A stretch of DNA of 64,000 nucleotides from Viridibacillus sp050278625 (GCF_050278625.1 NZ_JBNNTI010000005.1:58220-122219); one strand, 5' to 3'. Positions 1-8,495 are shown, numbered from the stretch's first letter. Made by a program: numbers and translations. The notes: generated by a model from the sequence alone, not told the origin.

Positions 1-140
1 ATCACAGCAAATTTTTTTTGTAATAAGCTAAAATTGAAATTTCAATTTAATTGAAATGAAATTGTAATAGTAGACAGGCTATTCAATGATATAATAGCTT
101 TATAATAGAGTTGGGCTTATAGAAAATAGGTGGTAAAAAA

Positions 141-827
141 ATGATCGAAATGAAGAATGTTTACAAGAAATATCCGAATGGAATTGTGGCGGCAAATGGA
201 TTAAGTATTAAGTTTAATCAAGGCGAATTTGCGTATATTGTAGGACCAAGTGGCGCTGGAAAGTCGACATTTATCAAAATGATGTATCGAGAAGAACGAG
301 CTACATCAGGAGATGTTATCGTAAACGGTATGAATTTGACTACACTAAAAAACAAAGAAATACCTTATCTCCGTCGACAAATTGGCGTGGTGTTCCAAGA
401 TTTTAAATTGTTACCGATGTTGAATGTCTATGAAAATGTTGCATTTGCACTGGAAGTAATTGAAGAACAACCTGCTACAATACGTAAACGTGTTATGGAA
501 GTGCTAGAGTTAGTAGGGTTAAAACATAAAGCTCGAATGTTTCCGAATGAACTATCTGGTGGGGAGCAACAACGCGTATCAATTGCGCGCTCGATTGTTA
601 ATGTGCCGAAAGTTGTCATTGCTGATGAGCCAACTGGGAACTTGGATCCTGAGACATCTTGGGATATTATGAATCTTTTTGAGGAAATAAATGCACGTGG
701 AACAACAATTATTATGGCAACACATAATAAAGAAATTGTTAATACAATAAGACGTCGTGTTATCGCTATTGAGGGCGGATTGATTGTTCGTGATGAAAAT
801 GGAGGTAGTTACGGCTATGAAATTTAG
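141..827 (+). CDS. ftsE: Cell division ATP-binding protein FtsE
   Basis: FtsE is the cytoplasmic ATPase of the FtsEX complex, which activates peptidoglycan hydrolases outside the cell by ATP-driven changes in FtsX. The 228-residue protein has all ABC motifs: Walker A GPSGAGKST (residues 35-43), signature LSGGEQQR, Walker B VVIADEPTGNLD and a switch His in ATHNKE. The length is normal for the family. Its stop overlaps the ftsX start by 11 nt, so the two are translationally coupled. The M23 hydrolase activator that FtsEX probably drives follows directly. The ATG at 141 has only a weak GGTGG ribosome site, but it begins the conserved MIEMKNV. TATAAT-like hexamers lie at 90-95 and 101-106 without a convincing -35. 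Confidence 0.97.
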   Translation: MIEMKNVYKKYPNGIVAANGLSIKFNQGEFAYIVGPSGAGKSTFIKMMYREERATSGDVIVNGMNLTTLKNKEIPYLRRQIGVVFQDFKLLPMLNVYENVAFALEVIEEQPATIRKRVMEVLELVGLKHKARMFPNELSGGEQQRVSIARSIVNVPKVVIADEPTGNLDPETSWDIMNLFEEINARGTTIIMATHNKEIVNTIRRRVIAIEGGLIVRDENGGSYGYEI

Positions 828-1701
828 AACTATAGGTCGCCATTTCCGTGAAAGTTTAAAATCAATAGGTCGTAACAGTTGGATGACAGTTGCTTCTGTC
901 TCAGCAGTAACGGTTACGCTATTAATAGTTGGCGTATTTATCATGATAATGATGAACCTGAATAAAATTGCGACAGATTTAGAAAATGATGTCGAAATTA
1001 AAGTGCTTATTGATTTAGAAGCTGATAAAAAAGCTGAAGAAACTTTGCAGAAACAGATTAAAGAATTGTCAGGTGTAGACTCTTACAAATATTCAACAAA
1101 AGAAGATGAACTTAAACATCTTGTAAAAGACTTTGGTGAAGATTTAAGTCTATTTAAACAAAGTAACCCTTTACGCAATGTTATCTATGTAAAGGCTAGT
1201 GATCCGCAGAAAACGGCTACAGTAGCTGAAGGGATAGACAAGCTCGATAATACATATGAGGTATTATACGGAAAAGGCAAGATTGAAAAGCTATTCAAAT
1301 TCTTAAACATTAGTAGAAATGTAGGAATTGGTTTAATCGTAGCATTGTTATTTACGGCAATGTTCCTGATCTCAAATACAATTAAAATTACAATTGTAGC
1401 GAGAAGAAAAGAAATAGAGATTATGAAATTAGTAGGGGCAACAAACTGGTTTGTACGTATTCCGTTTATTCTGGAAGGTATGTGGTTAGGTCTATTAGGT
1501 TCTATCATTCCTATTACGGTTGTGACCATTGCTTATGTGAAATTACATAGTGTATTGCAACCAAAATTACAAGGTGAAATGTTCCAGCTGTTAGATGTAA
1601 CACCATTTATTATCGAAGTAGATTTATTAATTTTAATAATGGGTATATTTATCGGTGTTTGGGGAAGTTTCATGTCCGTACGTAAATTCTTAAAAGTATA
1701 A
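817..1701 (+). CDS. ftsX: Cell division permease FtsX
   Basis: This is the membrane partner of FtsE, 294 residues long. A hydrophobic segment near residues 22-45 is followed by a large extracytoplasmic loop (about 50-165) and three C-terminal membrane segments, the usual FtsX layout. I placed the start at the ATG at 817 (MKFRTIGRH) because a GGAGGT ribosome site lies about 10 nt upstream and the conserved protein begins there; a longer reading frame opens at 784. The extracellular loop is where FtsX normally contacts its murein hydrolase, and the next gene is a coiled-coil M23 protein of the expected type. Confidence 0.97.
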   Translation: MKFRTIGRHFRESLKSIGRNSWMTVASVSAVTVTLLIVGVFIMIMMNLNKIATDLENDVEIKVLIDLEADKKAEETLQKQIKELSGVDSYKYSTKEDELKHLVKDFGEDLSLFKQSNPLRNVIYVKASDPQKTATVAEGIDKLDNTYEVLYGKGKIEKLFKFLNISRNVGIGLIVALLFTAMFLISNTIKITIVARRKEIEIMKLVGATNWFVRIPFILEGMWLGLLGSIIPITVVTIAYVKLHSVLQPKLQGEMFQLLDVTPFIIEVDLLILIMGIFIGVWGSFMSVRKFLKV

Positions 1702-1739
1702 GTAAACGAGATATGTTAATAGAGAATGAGGAGGGTTAA

Positions 1740-3065
1740 TTGTTGAATAAGCAGTTGAAAAATATTTTATATGCTATTACAGCTACAGTAACTTTATCAT
1801 TAGTTGTCCAACCAATAGCGAATGCTGAATCACTAAACGATTTAAAGTCTAAACAGCAAAAATTAGATCAAAAGAAATCGAAACTTAATTCCAACATAAA
1901 TAAAAAATCAAGCAAGATTAAGTACAACAAATCTAAGCAAGAAAAAATTATGAAACAAATCCAAAAGCTTGATAAAAAGATCAACAAAACGGATGAGAAA
2001 ATTAGTATTGTAAAATCAACAATTGCTCAAACAACTAGTGAAATAGAAGATTTGCAAGCATCTATCAAAGAATTAGAAATTAAAATTGCAGAACGTGATG
2101 CATTATTGCAAGAACGAGCACGCGCCATTCAAGAGGGTGGCGGTTCAGTTAATTATGTTGACGTACTATTTGGTGCAAGTAGTTTTGTAGATTTAATTGA
2201 CCGTTTTTCTGCAGTAAACACTTTATTAGATGCGGATCGTAAAATTTTGCAAGAACAAGCAGATGATAAAAAGAAATTAGAAGAGCAACAGAAGAAACTT
2301 GAAGAAAAACGTGCAAAACAAATCGACAATCGTGATCGATTAGAAGACCTTAAGAAATCTTTAGACTCACAAAAATCAAGTAAAAATAAGTTAATCGATG
2401 ATTTAGAGAGAGAGCAATCGAAGCTTAAATCTCAAAAGAAATCACTTGAGAAAAAATATTCTGAAGCACTTAAAGTAAGTAAAAAAGTCCATAAAGAAAT
2501 TCAAAATGAGCAAGCGCGTTTAGCCGAAAGAGCTCGTAAAGAAGCTATAGCAAAAGCAAAGGCTCAAGCTCAAGCGAAGGCTGCATCAAATTCTAGTGCT
2601 GGAACATCAAACGTTGCAAATGATGAAGAATCATCAAATGTTCCATCAGTATCTAGCGGTACATGGACAAGACCGACAAGTGGTAATTTTACTTCTGGTT
2701 TCGGCTGGCGTAATATAGGGGCGGGTCCGGAATTCCATTATGGAGTGGACATTGCTAATGCACAAGGAACACCAATCGTAGCAGCAGCAGATGGTATTGT
2801 CTTCCGTGCAAGTCCTCTATCCACTTACGGTAATGTCATTATGATGACACACTCAATTGATGGGAATACATTTACAACAGTATATGCACACTTAAGTGGT
2901 TATAAAGCAACGGCTGGACAATCTGTATCAAAAGGTGAAGTAATCGGTTATATGGGACAAACGGGTCGTGCATTCGGAAGTCACTTACACTTCGAGATTC
3001 ATACAACAGCTTGGCAAGGACAAAAAGTAGGGGCAGTTAACCCACTTCGTTATATTTCATTCTAA
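1740..3065 (+). CDS. Secreted coiled-coil M23 murein hydrolase / hydrolase activator (PcsB/EnvC-like architecture)
   Basis: This 441-residue exported protein has a signal peptide (cleavage likely after ANA, about residue 29), a long Lys/Glu-rich coiled coil (about 32-265), an Ala/Ser linker and a C-terminal LytM/M23 domain. The zinc ligands HYGVD (333-337) and HLHFE (415-419) are intact, so it may be an active endopeptidase and not only an activator. Coiled coil plus hydrolase next to ftsEX is the arrangement of PcsB, EnvC and CwlO, which FtsEX controls; B. subtilis uses an NlpC/P60 enzyme (CwlO) for this job. Two adjacent TTG codons can start it. AGGAGG at 1729-1734 is better spaced from 1743 than from 1740. 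A strong terminator follows. Confidence 0.9.
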   Translation: MLNKQLKNILYAITATVTLSLVVQPIANAESLNDLKSKQQKLDQKKSKLNSNINKKSSKIKYNKSKQEKIMKQIQKLDKKINKTDEKISIVKSTIAQTTSEIEDLQASIKELEIKIAERDALLQERARAIQEGGGSVNYVDVLFGASSFVDLIDRFSAVNTLLDADRKILQEQADDKKKLEEQQKKLEEKRAKQIDNRDRLEDLKKSLDSQKSSKNKLIDDLEREQSKLKSQKKSLEKKYSEALKVSKKVHKEIQNEQARLAERARKEAIAKAKAQAQAKAASNSSAGTSNVANDEESSNVPSVSSGTWTRPTSGNFTSGFGWRNIGAGPEFHYGVDIANAQGTPIVAAADGIVFRASPLSTYGNVIMMTHSIDGNTFTTVYAHLSGYKATAGQSVSKGEVIGYMGQTGRAFGSHLHFEIHTTAWQGQKVGAVNPLRYISF

Positions 3066-3077
3066 TCATGTTAAATA

Positions 3078-3125
3078 AAGGTCGTCTGGAAATCGGTTAA
3101 ATTACCGACTACAGGCGACCTTTCT
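3078..3125 (+). terminator. Terminator of the ftsE-ftsX-M23 operon
   Basis: An 11-bp stem pairs 3078-3088 with 3112-3122 (one G-U pair). A second short stem, TCGGT/ACCGA, lies in its loop, and a T-rich tail follows. Confidence 0.8.
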
Positions 3126-3270
3126 TCTAGGTATAAAAAATAAGTAAAGAAATAAAGCACTGTAAATATAATTTAATACTCCACCAATCTGTAAAAACAA
3201 AAATCTTGTAGTCTGTAATGACACCTATCGATATACGGTATAGGGTATGTTGAGAAAGTAGGTTTGAACA

Positions 3271-3928
3271 TTGCCAGTAACAGAATGGTATACTATACGC
3301 GGAGTGACATTACCGACATCATGGGTTTCAGCTCTTATCGCGTTTACTTTGACTGGATTTATTCTATGGTGGCGTTATAGCAGAAAAAAAGCTAGTGTAT
3401 ATGCAGATCATGCCATATTTTTCATCCTAATTTGGAAATTTAGTGTGATTGTCACAGATTTGTCGTTAGTAATAAAACAACCTTTAATTATACTATTCTT
3501 TAACGGAGGAACTTAAGGTTTCTTCATAGCGGTTGTTGCAACATGCATTTCTATATTCCGTCAATTGAAAAAGAATGCATTTGTAGCTTCTCAATTACGT
3601 ACATTAACAATGACTATTATTTTAACGCAAGGCGTGTATAAAAATTGCAATGATCATACAAAGTGACGGTCTCGCATGGCGAAGGTGGCTAACAGCTATG
3701 ATCTTCATCATGTGGCTTCTTATTGCCTTAAAGAATGGTCTTGATCAAGCAATTTGGCGTAAGCAACTCATCGTTTTGTTTAACTGCACGCATACAATTA
3801 GCGCATTAATACAGCCATGTGGTTTTTGGCAGAAGTCATTAATGGTAACTTTTATATTTAGTTTGTTTTTGTTACTTGTCCATTTCTTAAAAGATAACAA
3901 TCGTGAACAGATGGAGGCTTCTACATGA
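3271..3928 (+). pseudogene. Interrupted polytopic membrane protein gene (in-frame stop plus frameshift)
   Basis: Three stretches of one membrane protein can be read. From a TTG at 3271 comes an 81-codon hydrophobic segment ending at a TAA at 3514. The same frame then continues (GFFIAVVATCISIF and onward) to about 3635. Near the AAAAA run at about 3636-3640 the reading must shift by one base; removing one A gives VYKIAMIIQSDG, which joins the frame ending at 3928. The last stop (TGA) overlaps the start of the ResA-like gene in an ATGA, as expected of a former operon partner. The family is not recognised; about five membrane helices are predicted. Either the gene is decayed or the sequence has two errors. 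Confidence 0.7.
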
Positions 3929-4500
3929 AGAAAAAAATATTTGCATTGCTACTAATTGCAGCGATGATTGGATTTGCTGTCACAAATTTTGTGAAAACAA
4001 AAGTCACTGAGGAGCAGAAAGTGGATATGAGATCAACAATTGTCGAGGACAAATTAGGTGTTAAAAATGGCTTAGCAGTTGGAGAATTGGCACCAGACTT
4101 TGAATTAGAAACGTTGGATGGAAAAAAAGTAAAGCTATCTGATTTTCAAGGGAAAAAGGTTATTTTAAATTTCTGGGCGACTTGGTGTCCTCCTTGTAAA
4201 GCAGAAATCCCTCATATGCAAAAGTATTACGAGAACTTTGCAAAAGAAGATAACTTTGAAATCGTGGCGGTCAACTTAACAAGTTATAAAGAAAGTATAA
4301 AATATGTGGAAAAGTTTGTTAAAACGTATGAGATGACATTTCCTGTATTATTAGATACTGAGGGTGAACAAATGAATGCATATGATATTCACATCATTCC
4401 AACGACTTACTTCCTAGATACAAAAGGAATTATTCAGAAGAAGGTAATAGGACCTGTGGATCAAGATAGTATGCAGGAAAGTGTTAAATCGTTAAATTAA
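3925..4500 (+). CDS. Membrane-anchored thiol-disulfide oxidoreductase, TlpA/ResA family
   Basis: This 191-residue thioredoxin-fold protein has an uncleaved N-terminal membrane anchor (about residues 4-22) and an extracytoplasmic redoxin domain. The active site WCPPCK has cysteines at 88 and 91, and the cis-proline is in IIPTTYF (P159). The motif and short central insert match ResA/StoA proteins, which keep apocytochrome or spore-envelope thiols reduced. The gene overlaps the broken membrane-protein gene by ATGA. With no ccdA or cytochrome assembly gene beside it, and with the sporulation protease CtpB next, a ResA or StoA role cannot be decided from sequence. Confidence 0.88.
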   Translation: MKKKIFALLLIAAMIGFAVTNFVKTKVTEEQKVDMRSTIVEDKLGVKNGLAVGELAPDFELETLDGKKVKLSDFQGKKVILNFWATWCPPCKAEIPHMQKYYENFAKEDNFEIVAVNLTSYKESIKYVEKFVKTYEMTFPVLLDTEGEQMNAYDIHIIPTTYFLDTKGIIQKKVIGPVDQDSMQESVKSLN

Positions 4501-4577
4501 TAAAGAAAAAACCACTTTTTGATAGTGTTAATCCCTTCTATCCGTTCATAAACTGAATAGATATGAAAGGGGTAGAC

Positions 4578-6011
4578 ATGATGCGGAAATGTTGGGTTTT
4601 TCTTTTTTTTATAGTGTTGTTAGGGGCGACAGGGGTTTATGCAGTATCAAAAATGCAAGTATCAGAGCCTTCAAGTGCAAAAGTGAGTAAGCTAGATAAA
4701 ATTGATGAAGCTTACAAACTAATTAGAAAGGAATCCGTGCATGAGACTTCTGAGGAACAGTTAGTTGAAGGGGCAATTAAAGGGATGGCGAGTTCACTGG
4801 GTGACCCATATAGCACCTATCACACAAAGGAAGAAGCTAGAATGCATAAGGAATCGTTGTCTGATTCTCGTGTTGGCATTGGAGCAGAAATCACATCTAG
4901 TGATGGACGATTTATTATTGTTTCACCGGTTAAGGCGTCTCCAGCTGAAAAGGCAGGATTAAAACCTTATGATGAAATTGTACAAGTAAATAAAGAACGA
5001 TTAGAAGGTAAATCAATGGCACAGCTCTTAGCTCTTATTCAAGGCGAAGAGGGTACAACATTAAAAATGACTATTTTCAGACCATCAGAAGATCGTCATA
5101 TTGTGGTTACAATGACTAGAGCAGCAATTTCTATGGAAACGGTGCATAGTGAAATTTTACAAGCTGATGATAATCTTCTAGGTTATGTGTCTATTTCATT
5201 ATTTGGCGAAAAAACGGCTGAAGAATGGCAGAAGCATACGTCTTCTTTAATGAAACAAAAAATATCAGGTCTTATTATTGATGTTCGTAGCAATCCAGGT
5301 GGCTATTTACGTAGTGTTGAGCAAGTTATCGGAAGTTTAGTTAAACCAGGCTCTACATATGCTTTTATGCAAAATTCACAGGGTGAGCTTGGACCGTTAG
5401 TAACTGATGAGAAGAAAGCGAAGTTGACTTTTGATGCGCAATTGAAAAAGGTACCAATTGTATTACTTCAAGACGAAGGAAGTGCCTCTGCAAGTGAAGT
5501 TTTAAGTGGAGCATTGAAAGAGTTAGATCGAGCTACGATTGCGGGTGTGAAAAGTTTTGGCAAAGGTACGGTACAAGAAACTTGGCCATTATTAAATGGC
5601 GGAGAATTAAAGTTATCGACGCATAAATGGCTTACACCTGATAAGGAATGGATTCACGGTAAAGGAATAGAATCAACATTACATGTAGTTCAGGATGAGT
5701 TATATCATATGGAATTACCGCCATTAACAGGTAGCTTCCAAGAGGGCGATTTCAATGAGCAGGTCCGATATGTACAAGAAGTATTATCTAAAATGGGCTA
5801 TAAACTAGAAAGAACAGATGGCTATTTCGATCGCCAAACAGCTGAAGCAGTTCTGTTATATAGAAAGACAAAAAAACTAGCACAAGAACCAATTATTAAT
5901 GAATCATTCTTTTCAGCATTACATAAAGAAATGGTAGAATATAAGGATAGCAATGAAAACGACCATCAATTGCAAATGGCTATCGGGTATATGCTGAAAA
6001 ACTTAAAATGA
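4578..6011 (+). CDS. ctpB: C-terminal processing serine protease CtpB (S41), PDZ and peptidoglycan-binding domains
   Basis: CtpB-type proteases have a signal anchor, a PDZ domain that gates the active site and a Ser-Lys catalytic dyad. Here the anchor is at residues 5-22, PDZ at about 95-175, and the dyad is Ser304 in GSASASE with Lys329 in FGKGTVQ. A C-terminal PG_binding_1 repeat (about 380-430) follows. In B. subtilis CtpB lies in this position between ftsX and minJ and cleaves SpoIVFA to trigger sigma-K activation in the mother cell. I chose 4578 because GGGG of the ribosome site sits 5 nt upstream; 4581 is also possible, and the frame opens at 4563. The protein is 477 residues. Confidence 0.92.
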   Translation: MMRKCWVFLFFIVLLGATGVYAVSKMQVSEPSSAKVSKLDKIDEAYKLIRKESVHETSEEQLVEGAIKGMASSLGDPYSTYHTKEEARMHKESLSDSRVGIGAEITSSDGRFIIVSPVKASPAEKAGLKPYDEIVQVNKERLEGKSMAQLLALIQGEEGTTLKMTIFRPSEDRHIVVTMTRAAISMETVHSEILQADDNLLGYVSISLFGEKTAEEWQKHTSSLMKQKISGLIIDVRSNPGGYLRSVEQVIGSLVKPGSTYAFMQNSQGELGPLVTDEKKAKLTFDAQLKKVPIVLLQDEGSASASEVLSGALKELDRATIAGVKSFGKGTVQETWPLLNGGELKLSTHKWLTPDKEWIHGKGIESTLHVVQDELYHMELPPLTGSFQEGDFNEQVRYVQEVLSKMGYKLERTDGYFDRQTAEAVLLYRKTKKLAQEPIINESFFSALHKEMVEYKDSNENDHQLQMAIGYMLKNLK

Positions 6012-6236
6012 TGATATAGTAACCAATTTATTTGTTAAAAGTAGCCAATAAAATAAGTATAGCCTTATCATTTTGAGAAAGGGCCTTACCTTTACAAGCT
6101 TTTTTATAAATATTTCACCCAAAATAGGCTCTAATTATGAAATATAATCCAAATACCACTACGTTTTCAAACAGTCGTTTGATACAATTAAGAAATAATC
6201 ATACTACTAGATACACAACGGAAGGTGATGCGGAAA

Positions 6237-7406
6237 ATGTACTTAGATATAATAGTTGAGCTTGTAAAAGGCATTGGCCGTTTCTTTTTAAACCCAATTC
6301 TATACATTGCCATTATTTTTGCCATATTACTAGGCTATCGACGCGTGATTAAAGAGCGTGAATCATTCAACACAAGAATTCGCTGGGGCTGGACAGAAAC
6401 ACTTTTCTTGTTAAAAGACGGATGGCTATTAGCACTAGGCATTTCGATAGTAAGTATTGCTATTGGATTAGTTATACCATTTGAATACTTAATATTATTC
6501 ATTTGTGCAAGTATCATTTGTATTTTAACTTTTTATTATTATACAGCTTCAGCAGTTTATCCTTTCTTCATAGCTTTTGGTGTAATTTGGTATTTATATG
6601 CGAGTGATAAGTCTTTTGGTTTTTTGAAATGGACATTCTCTGGCGAATCAATGGACAACGGGCTATATGTTGTAATACCAGCATTTATCGGTTTACTTCT
6701 GTTAGCTGAAGGTATACTTATTTATAAACACGCAGCGAATTTTGCCTCACCTAGATTAGAAAAGTCTGAGCGTGGTATGCCGGCTACTACATATTTAGTG
6801 AAACGATTATGGCTACTCCCGATATTCTTCGTTATCCCAGGTGGATTAATACAAGAATATCTACCTTATTGGCCAAAATTTACGATGTTCAATTTAACGT
6901 TTTCAATAATATTAGTACCAGTAGTTATTGGATTTCAACAGCGCACACGTAAAACATTGCCGGTTCACTTTTATCCTCGAATGGGGAGAACAATTATCTT
7001 ATTAGCCCTAATTGTGTTAATAGGAGCAGGTATTGCTTACAAGGTAACTGTTCTTGGCTTTATCGCTGTTTGTATCGCCGTATGTGGGCGCGTTTTAATT
7101 TCAATTATATATACTTGGACTGAGAGAAATGCAGGGTATGCGGTAACCCCACGCAATTCTGGTGTGGTCATAGCAGCTGTCTTACCAGGGTCACCTGCAC
7201 AGGCGATGGGACTACAGGTAGGTGAATGTATCCGAAAAGTGAATGGCATTGAAGTGCAAAAAGAAGAAGAATTGTACGAGGCGTTGCAAATAAACGCTGC
7301 ACATTGTCGTATTGAAGTATTAAATCATGAAGGCGAAGTTCGCTTGCGACAGCATGTTATTCATCGACATGATCATTATAAAATCGGTCTACTCGTTGTA
7401 AGGTAA
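6237..7406 (+). CDS. minJ: Division topological determinant MinJ (PDZ membrane protein)
   Basis: MinJ bridges DivIVA and MinD at the poles and septum of Bacillales. The 389-residue protein has about eight predicted membrane segments and a C-terminal PDZ domain (about 300-385) with the motif GSPAQAMGLQVGECI. B. subtilis MinJ is 397 residues, with the same topology and the same neighbours (ctpB upstream, csbA downstream). I placed the start at 6237 (MYLDIIVELV), 9 nt after an AAGGTG site; a GTG and an ATG upstream at 6225 and 6228 overlap that site. Confidence 0.9.
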   Translation: MYLDIIVELVKGIGRFFLNPILYIAIIFAILLGYRRVIKERESFNTRIRWGWTETLFLLKDGWLLALGISIVSIAIGLVIPFEYLILFICASIICILTFYYYTASAVYPFFIAFGVIWYLYASDKSFGFLKWTFSGESMDNGLYVVIPAFIGLLLLAEGILIYKHAANFASPRLEKSERGMPATTYLVKRLWLLPIFFVIPGGLIQEYLPYWPKFTMFNLTFSIILVPVVIGFQQRTRKTLPVHFYPRMGRTIILLALIVLIGAGIAYKVTVLGFIAVCIAVCGRVLISIIYTWTERNAGYAVTPRNSGVVIAAVLPGSPAQAMGLQVGECIRKVNGIEVQKEEELYEALQINAAHCRIEVLNHEGEVRLRQHVIHRHDHYKIGLLVVR

Positions 7407-7425
7407 AGGAGAAAAAATAGATTCT

Positions 7426-7656
7426 ATGGTTACTAAAGTAATTTTAGCGCTGTTCATTCCAGGATTACTCGTCATATTATTTACACGCATCACATTTAGT
7501 CATTATGTAGCTTTAGTATTATCTGTTGCGCTTATAGCAGCTTCAGTTTATGCTGGCTTTACACATACAACATTTTTATTTGTCATTGATGCATTTTCAT
7601 TAACCGTTGGCTTCTGGTATGCCACACGTATGATGAATCGTAATAAAGAACAATAA
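7426..7656 (+). CDS. csbA: Small membrane protein CsbA
   Basis: This 76-residue protein with two or three membrane segments aligns throughout with B. subtilis CsbA, which has the same length and the shared core LFTRITFSHYVA. CsbA is a sigma-B-controlled membrane protein of unknown biochemical role. The gene starts 19 nt after minJ; an AAAGGAG lies 14 nt before the ATG, a long spacing. A terminator follows at once. I saw no clear sigma-B promoter in the minJ end. Confidence 0.88.
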   Translation: MVTKVILALFIPGLLVILFTRITFSHYVALVLSVALIAASVYAGFTHTTFLFVIDAFSLTVGFWYATRMMNRNKEQ

Positions 7657-7667
7657 GAATACAAAAG

Positions 7668-7706
7668 AAAGCCCGAATTGTCGAATGAGACAACCGGGCT
7701 TTTGCT
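7668..7706 (+). terminator. Terminator after csbA
   Basis: AAAGCCCG at 7668-7675 pairs with CGGGCTTTT at 7695-7703. An inner TTGTC/GACAA stem closes a GAATGA hexaloop, and TTTTGCTTTTT follows. The inner hairpin is also the first unit of the hairpin array described next. Confidence 0.85.
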
Positions 7707-7883
7707 TTTTCAGGAAATGACCTGAACGGGATGTAAGCTACAAATGAGTAGTGTTTGTAAATATATTGCTCGAATGAGAGCGGGAAGAATAGTTGTTACA
7801 AATGAGTAACAGATGGAATGACTGTACTAGAATGGGAGTTATGAATAGATTCTCTCGCAAATGGGCGATACTCAAATGAGAGT
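7678..7883. repeat. Array of mini-hairpins with a conserved RAATGR hexaloop and covarying stems
   Basis: Eight units are seen, each a 4-6 bp stem closing a hexaloop of AAATGA, GAATGA or a one-base variant. The loops start at 7683, 7715, 7742, 7772, 7800, 7830, 7859 and 7874; the first seven recur every 27-32 nt. The stems differ but mostly pair: TTGTC/GACAA, CAGG/CCTG, CTAC/GTAG, GCTC/GAGC, TGTTAC/GTAACA, ACT/AGT (degenerate), TCGC/GCGA and ACTC/GAGT. The linkers show no repeat. Conserved loop with covarying arms indicates selection on, or copying of, an RNA or single-strand DNA hairpin. The array lies between the csbA terminator and the SAM riboswitch terminator and contains no credible gene. 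Confidence 0.8.
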
Positions 7884-7922
7884 TTCTTAACAGACAATTG
7901 ATATCATCAACCTTCTTTATTG

Positions 7923-7972
7923 AACGAAAAGAGCCTATTGCTCCTTTACCAGAAAGAAAACAATAGGCTCTC
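7923..7972 (-). terminator. Intrinsic terminator of the SAM riboswitch expression platform
   Basis: On the minus strand GAGAGCCTATTG pairs with CAATAGGCTC across a 20-nt loop (7961-7972 with 7931-7940), followed by TTTTCGTT. It is placed about 25 nt after the aptamer, as expected for an S-box attenuator. Confidence 0.88.
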
Positions 7973-7996
7973 AAAAATATACGAAAACCATCTCGT

Positions 7997-8102
7997 TCTC
8001 ATCTTTCAAGCAAATGATGCTTGTAGGAATTGGCACAGTGTTCATACGTGAATCTGTTGCCGAGACTTCATAGGGCCTGTCCCTCAGTCTCTCTGGATAA
8101 GA
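7997..8102 (-). promoter_or_regulatory. SAM-I (S-box) riboswitch aptamer, orphan
   Basis: Read on the minus strand, this has the S-box signatures: P1 CTTATC (5') with GATGAG (3'), AGAGAGACTGAGGGA, GGCCC, TATGAA, CTCGGCAACAG, GTGCCAATTCC and a final GAAAGATGAG. S-boxes terminate transcription of methionine/SAM genes when SAM binds. Here the promoter, aptamer and terminator are all present, but no methionine, cysteine or transporter gene follows on the minus strand: the next 250 nt hold the hairpin array, then csbA in the opposite direction. Either the target gene was lost or the terminated leader acts as a free RNA. Confidence 0.93.
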
Positions 8103-8142
8103 AAGTAATGTTACTATTTAATTGTTGTAAGAATTATATATT

Positions 8143-8171
8143 ACTATACACTGTGTTGAGTGAAAAGTCAA
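8143..8171 (-). promoter_or_regulatory. Sigma-A promoter of the SAM riboswitch
   Basis: On the minus strand TTGACT (8166-8171), a 17-nt spacer and TATAGT (8143-8148) make a near-consensus promoter about 40 nt before the aptamer. It lies just beyond the azlD stop codon. Confidence 0.85.
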
Positions 8172-8186
8172 ATAATTTTAAAGGGA

Positions 8187-8495
8187 TTAAAAAAATAAAC
8201 TATAAATTGATAAAATAGCAATAGCACCAATTACAACAATGATAACGTTAGCGCCAGCAAACGCGATAGCAAAAGCAGTTACTGTACCAACTAAGCCAAA
8301 TAAAATATCGCCTTCTTTAATTAGTAATATTGCAGGGAAAATCATAGCACCTAATATTGCATAAGGTATGTTTTGTAAAATACCCGATATGATAGGGGGT
8401 AACTCTTTTCCTTCTAAAAAGGTTAAAGGAATTGCACGTGGAACATACGTTACAATTGCCATACCGATAAGCATCCACCAGTACCAAGAACCCAT
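8187..8495 (-). CDS. azlD: AzlD-type branched-chain amino acid exporter subunit
   Basis: This 102-residue protein has about four membrane helices and the AzlD family core TYVPRAIPLTFL near the N-terminus. AzlD works with AzlC to export branched-chain amino acids or analogues such as 4-azaleucine. Its start overlaps the azlC stop by one base (TAATG), so the pair is co-translated. Confidence 0.9.
   Translation of the reverse strand: MGSWYWWMLIGMAIVTYVPRAIPLTFLEGKELPPIISGILQNIPYAILGAMIFPAILLIKEGDILFGLVGTVTAFAIAFAGANVIIVVIGAIAILSIYSLFF

Noticed and set aside
1..140. ftsE promoter (TAGACA with TATAAT at 90-95 or 101-106)
   Set aside because: Spacings of 13 and 24 nt do not fit a sigma-A promoter; left undefined.
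7678..7883. CRISPR array
   Set aside because: The conserved part is only a 6-nt loop, the arms vary, and no cas genes are present.
7738..7974. Minus-strand 78-codon frame after the SAM riboswitch as the missing target gene
   Set aside because: It begins inside the terminator hairpin and runs through the hairpin array; no ribosome site and no recognised domain.
8030..8218. Plus-strand 62-codon frame
   Set aside because: It is the antisense of the SAM riboswitch and its promoter; no ribosome site and no protein-like composition.
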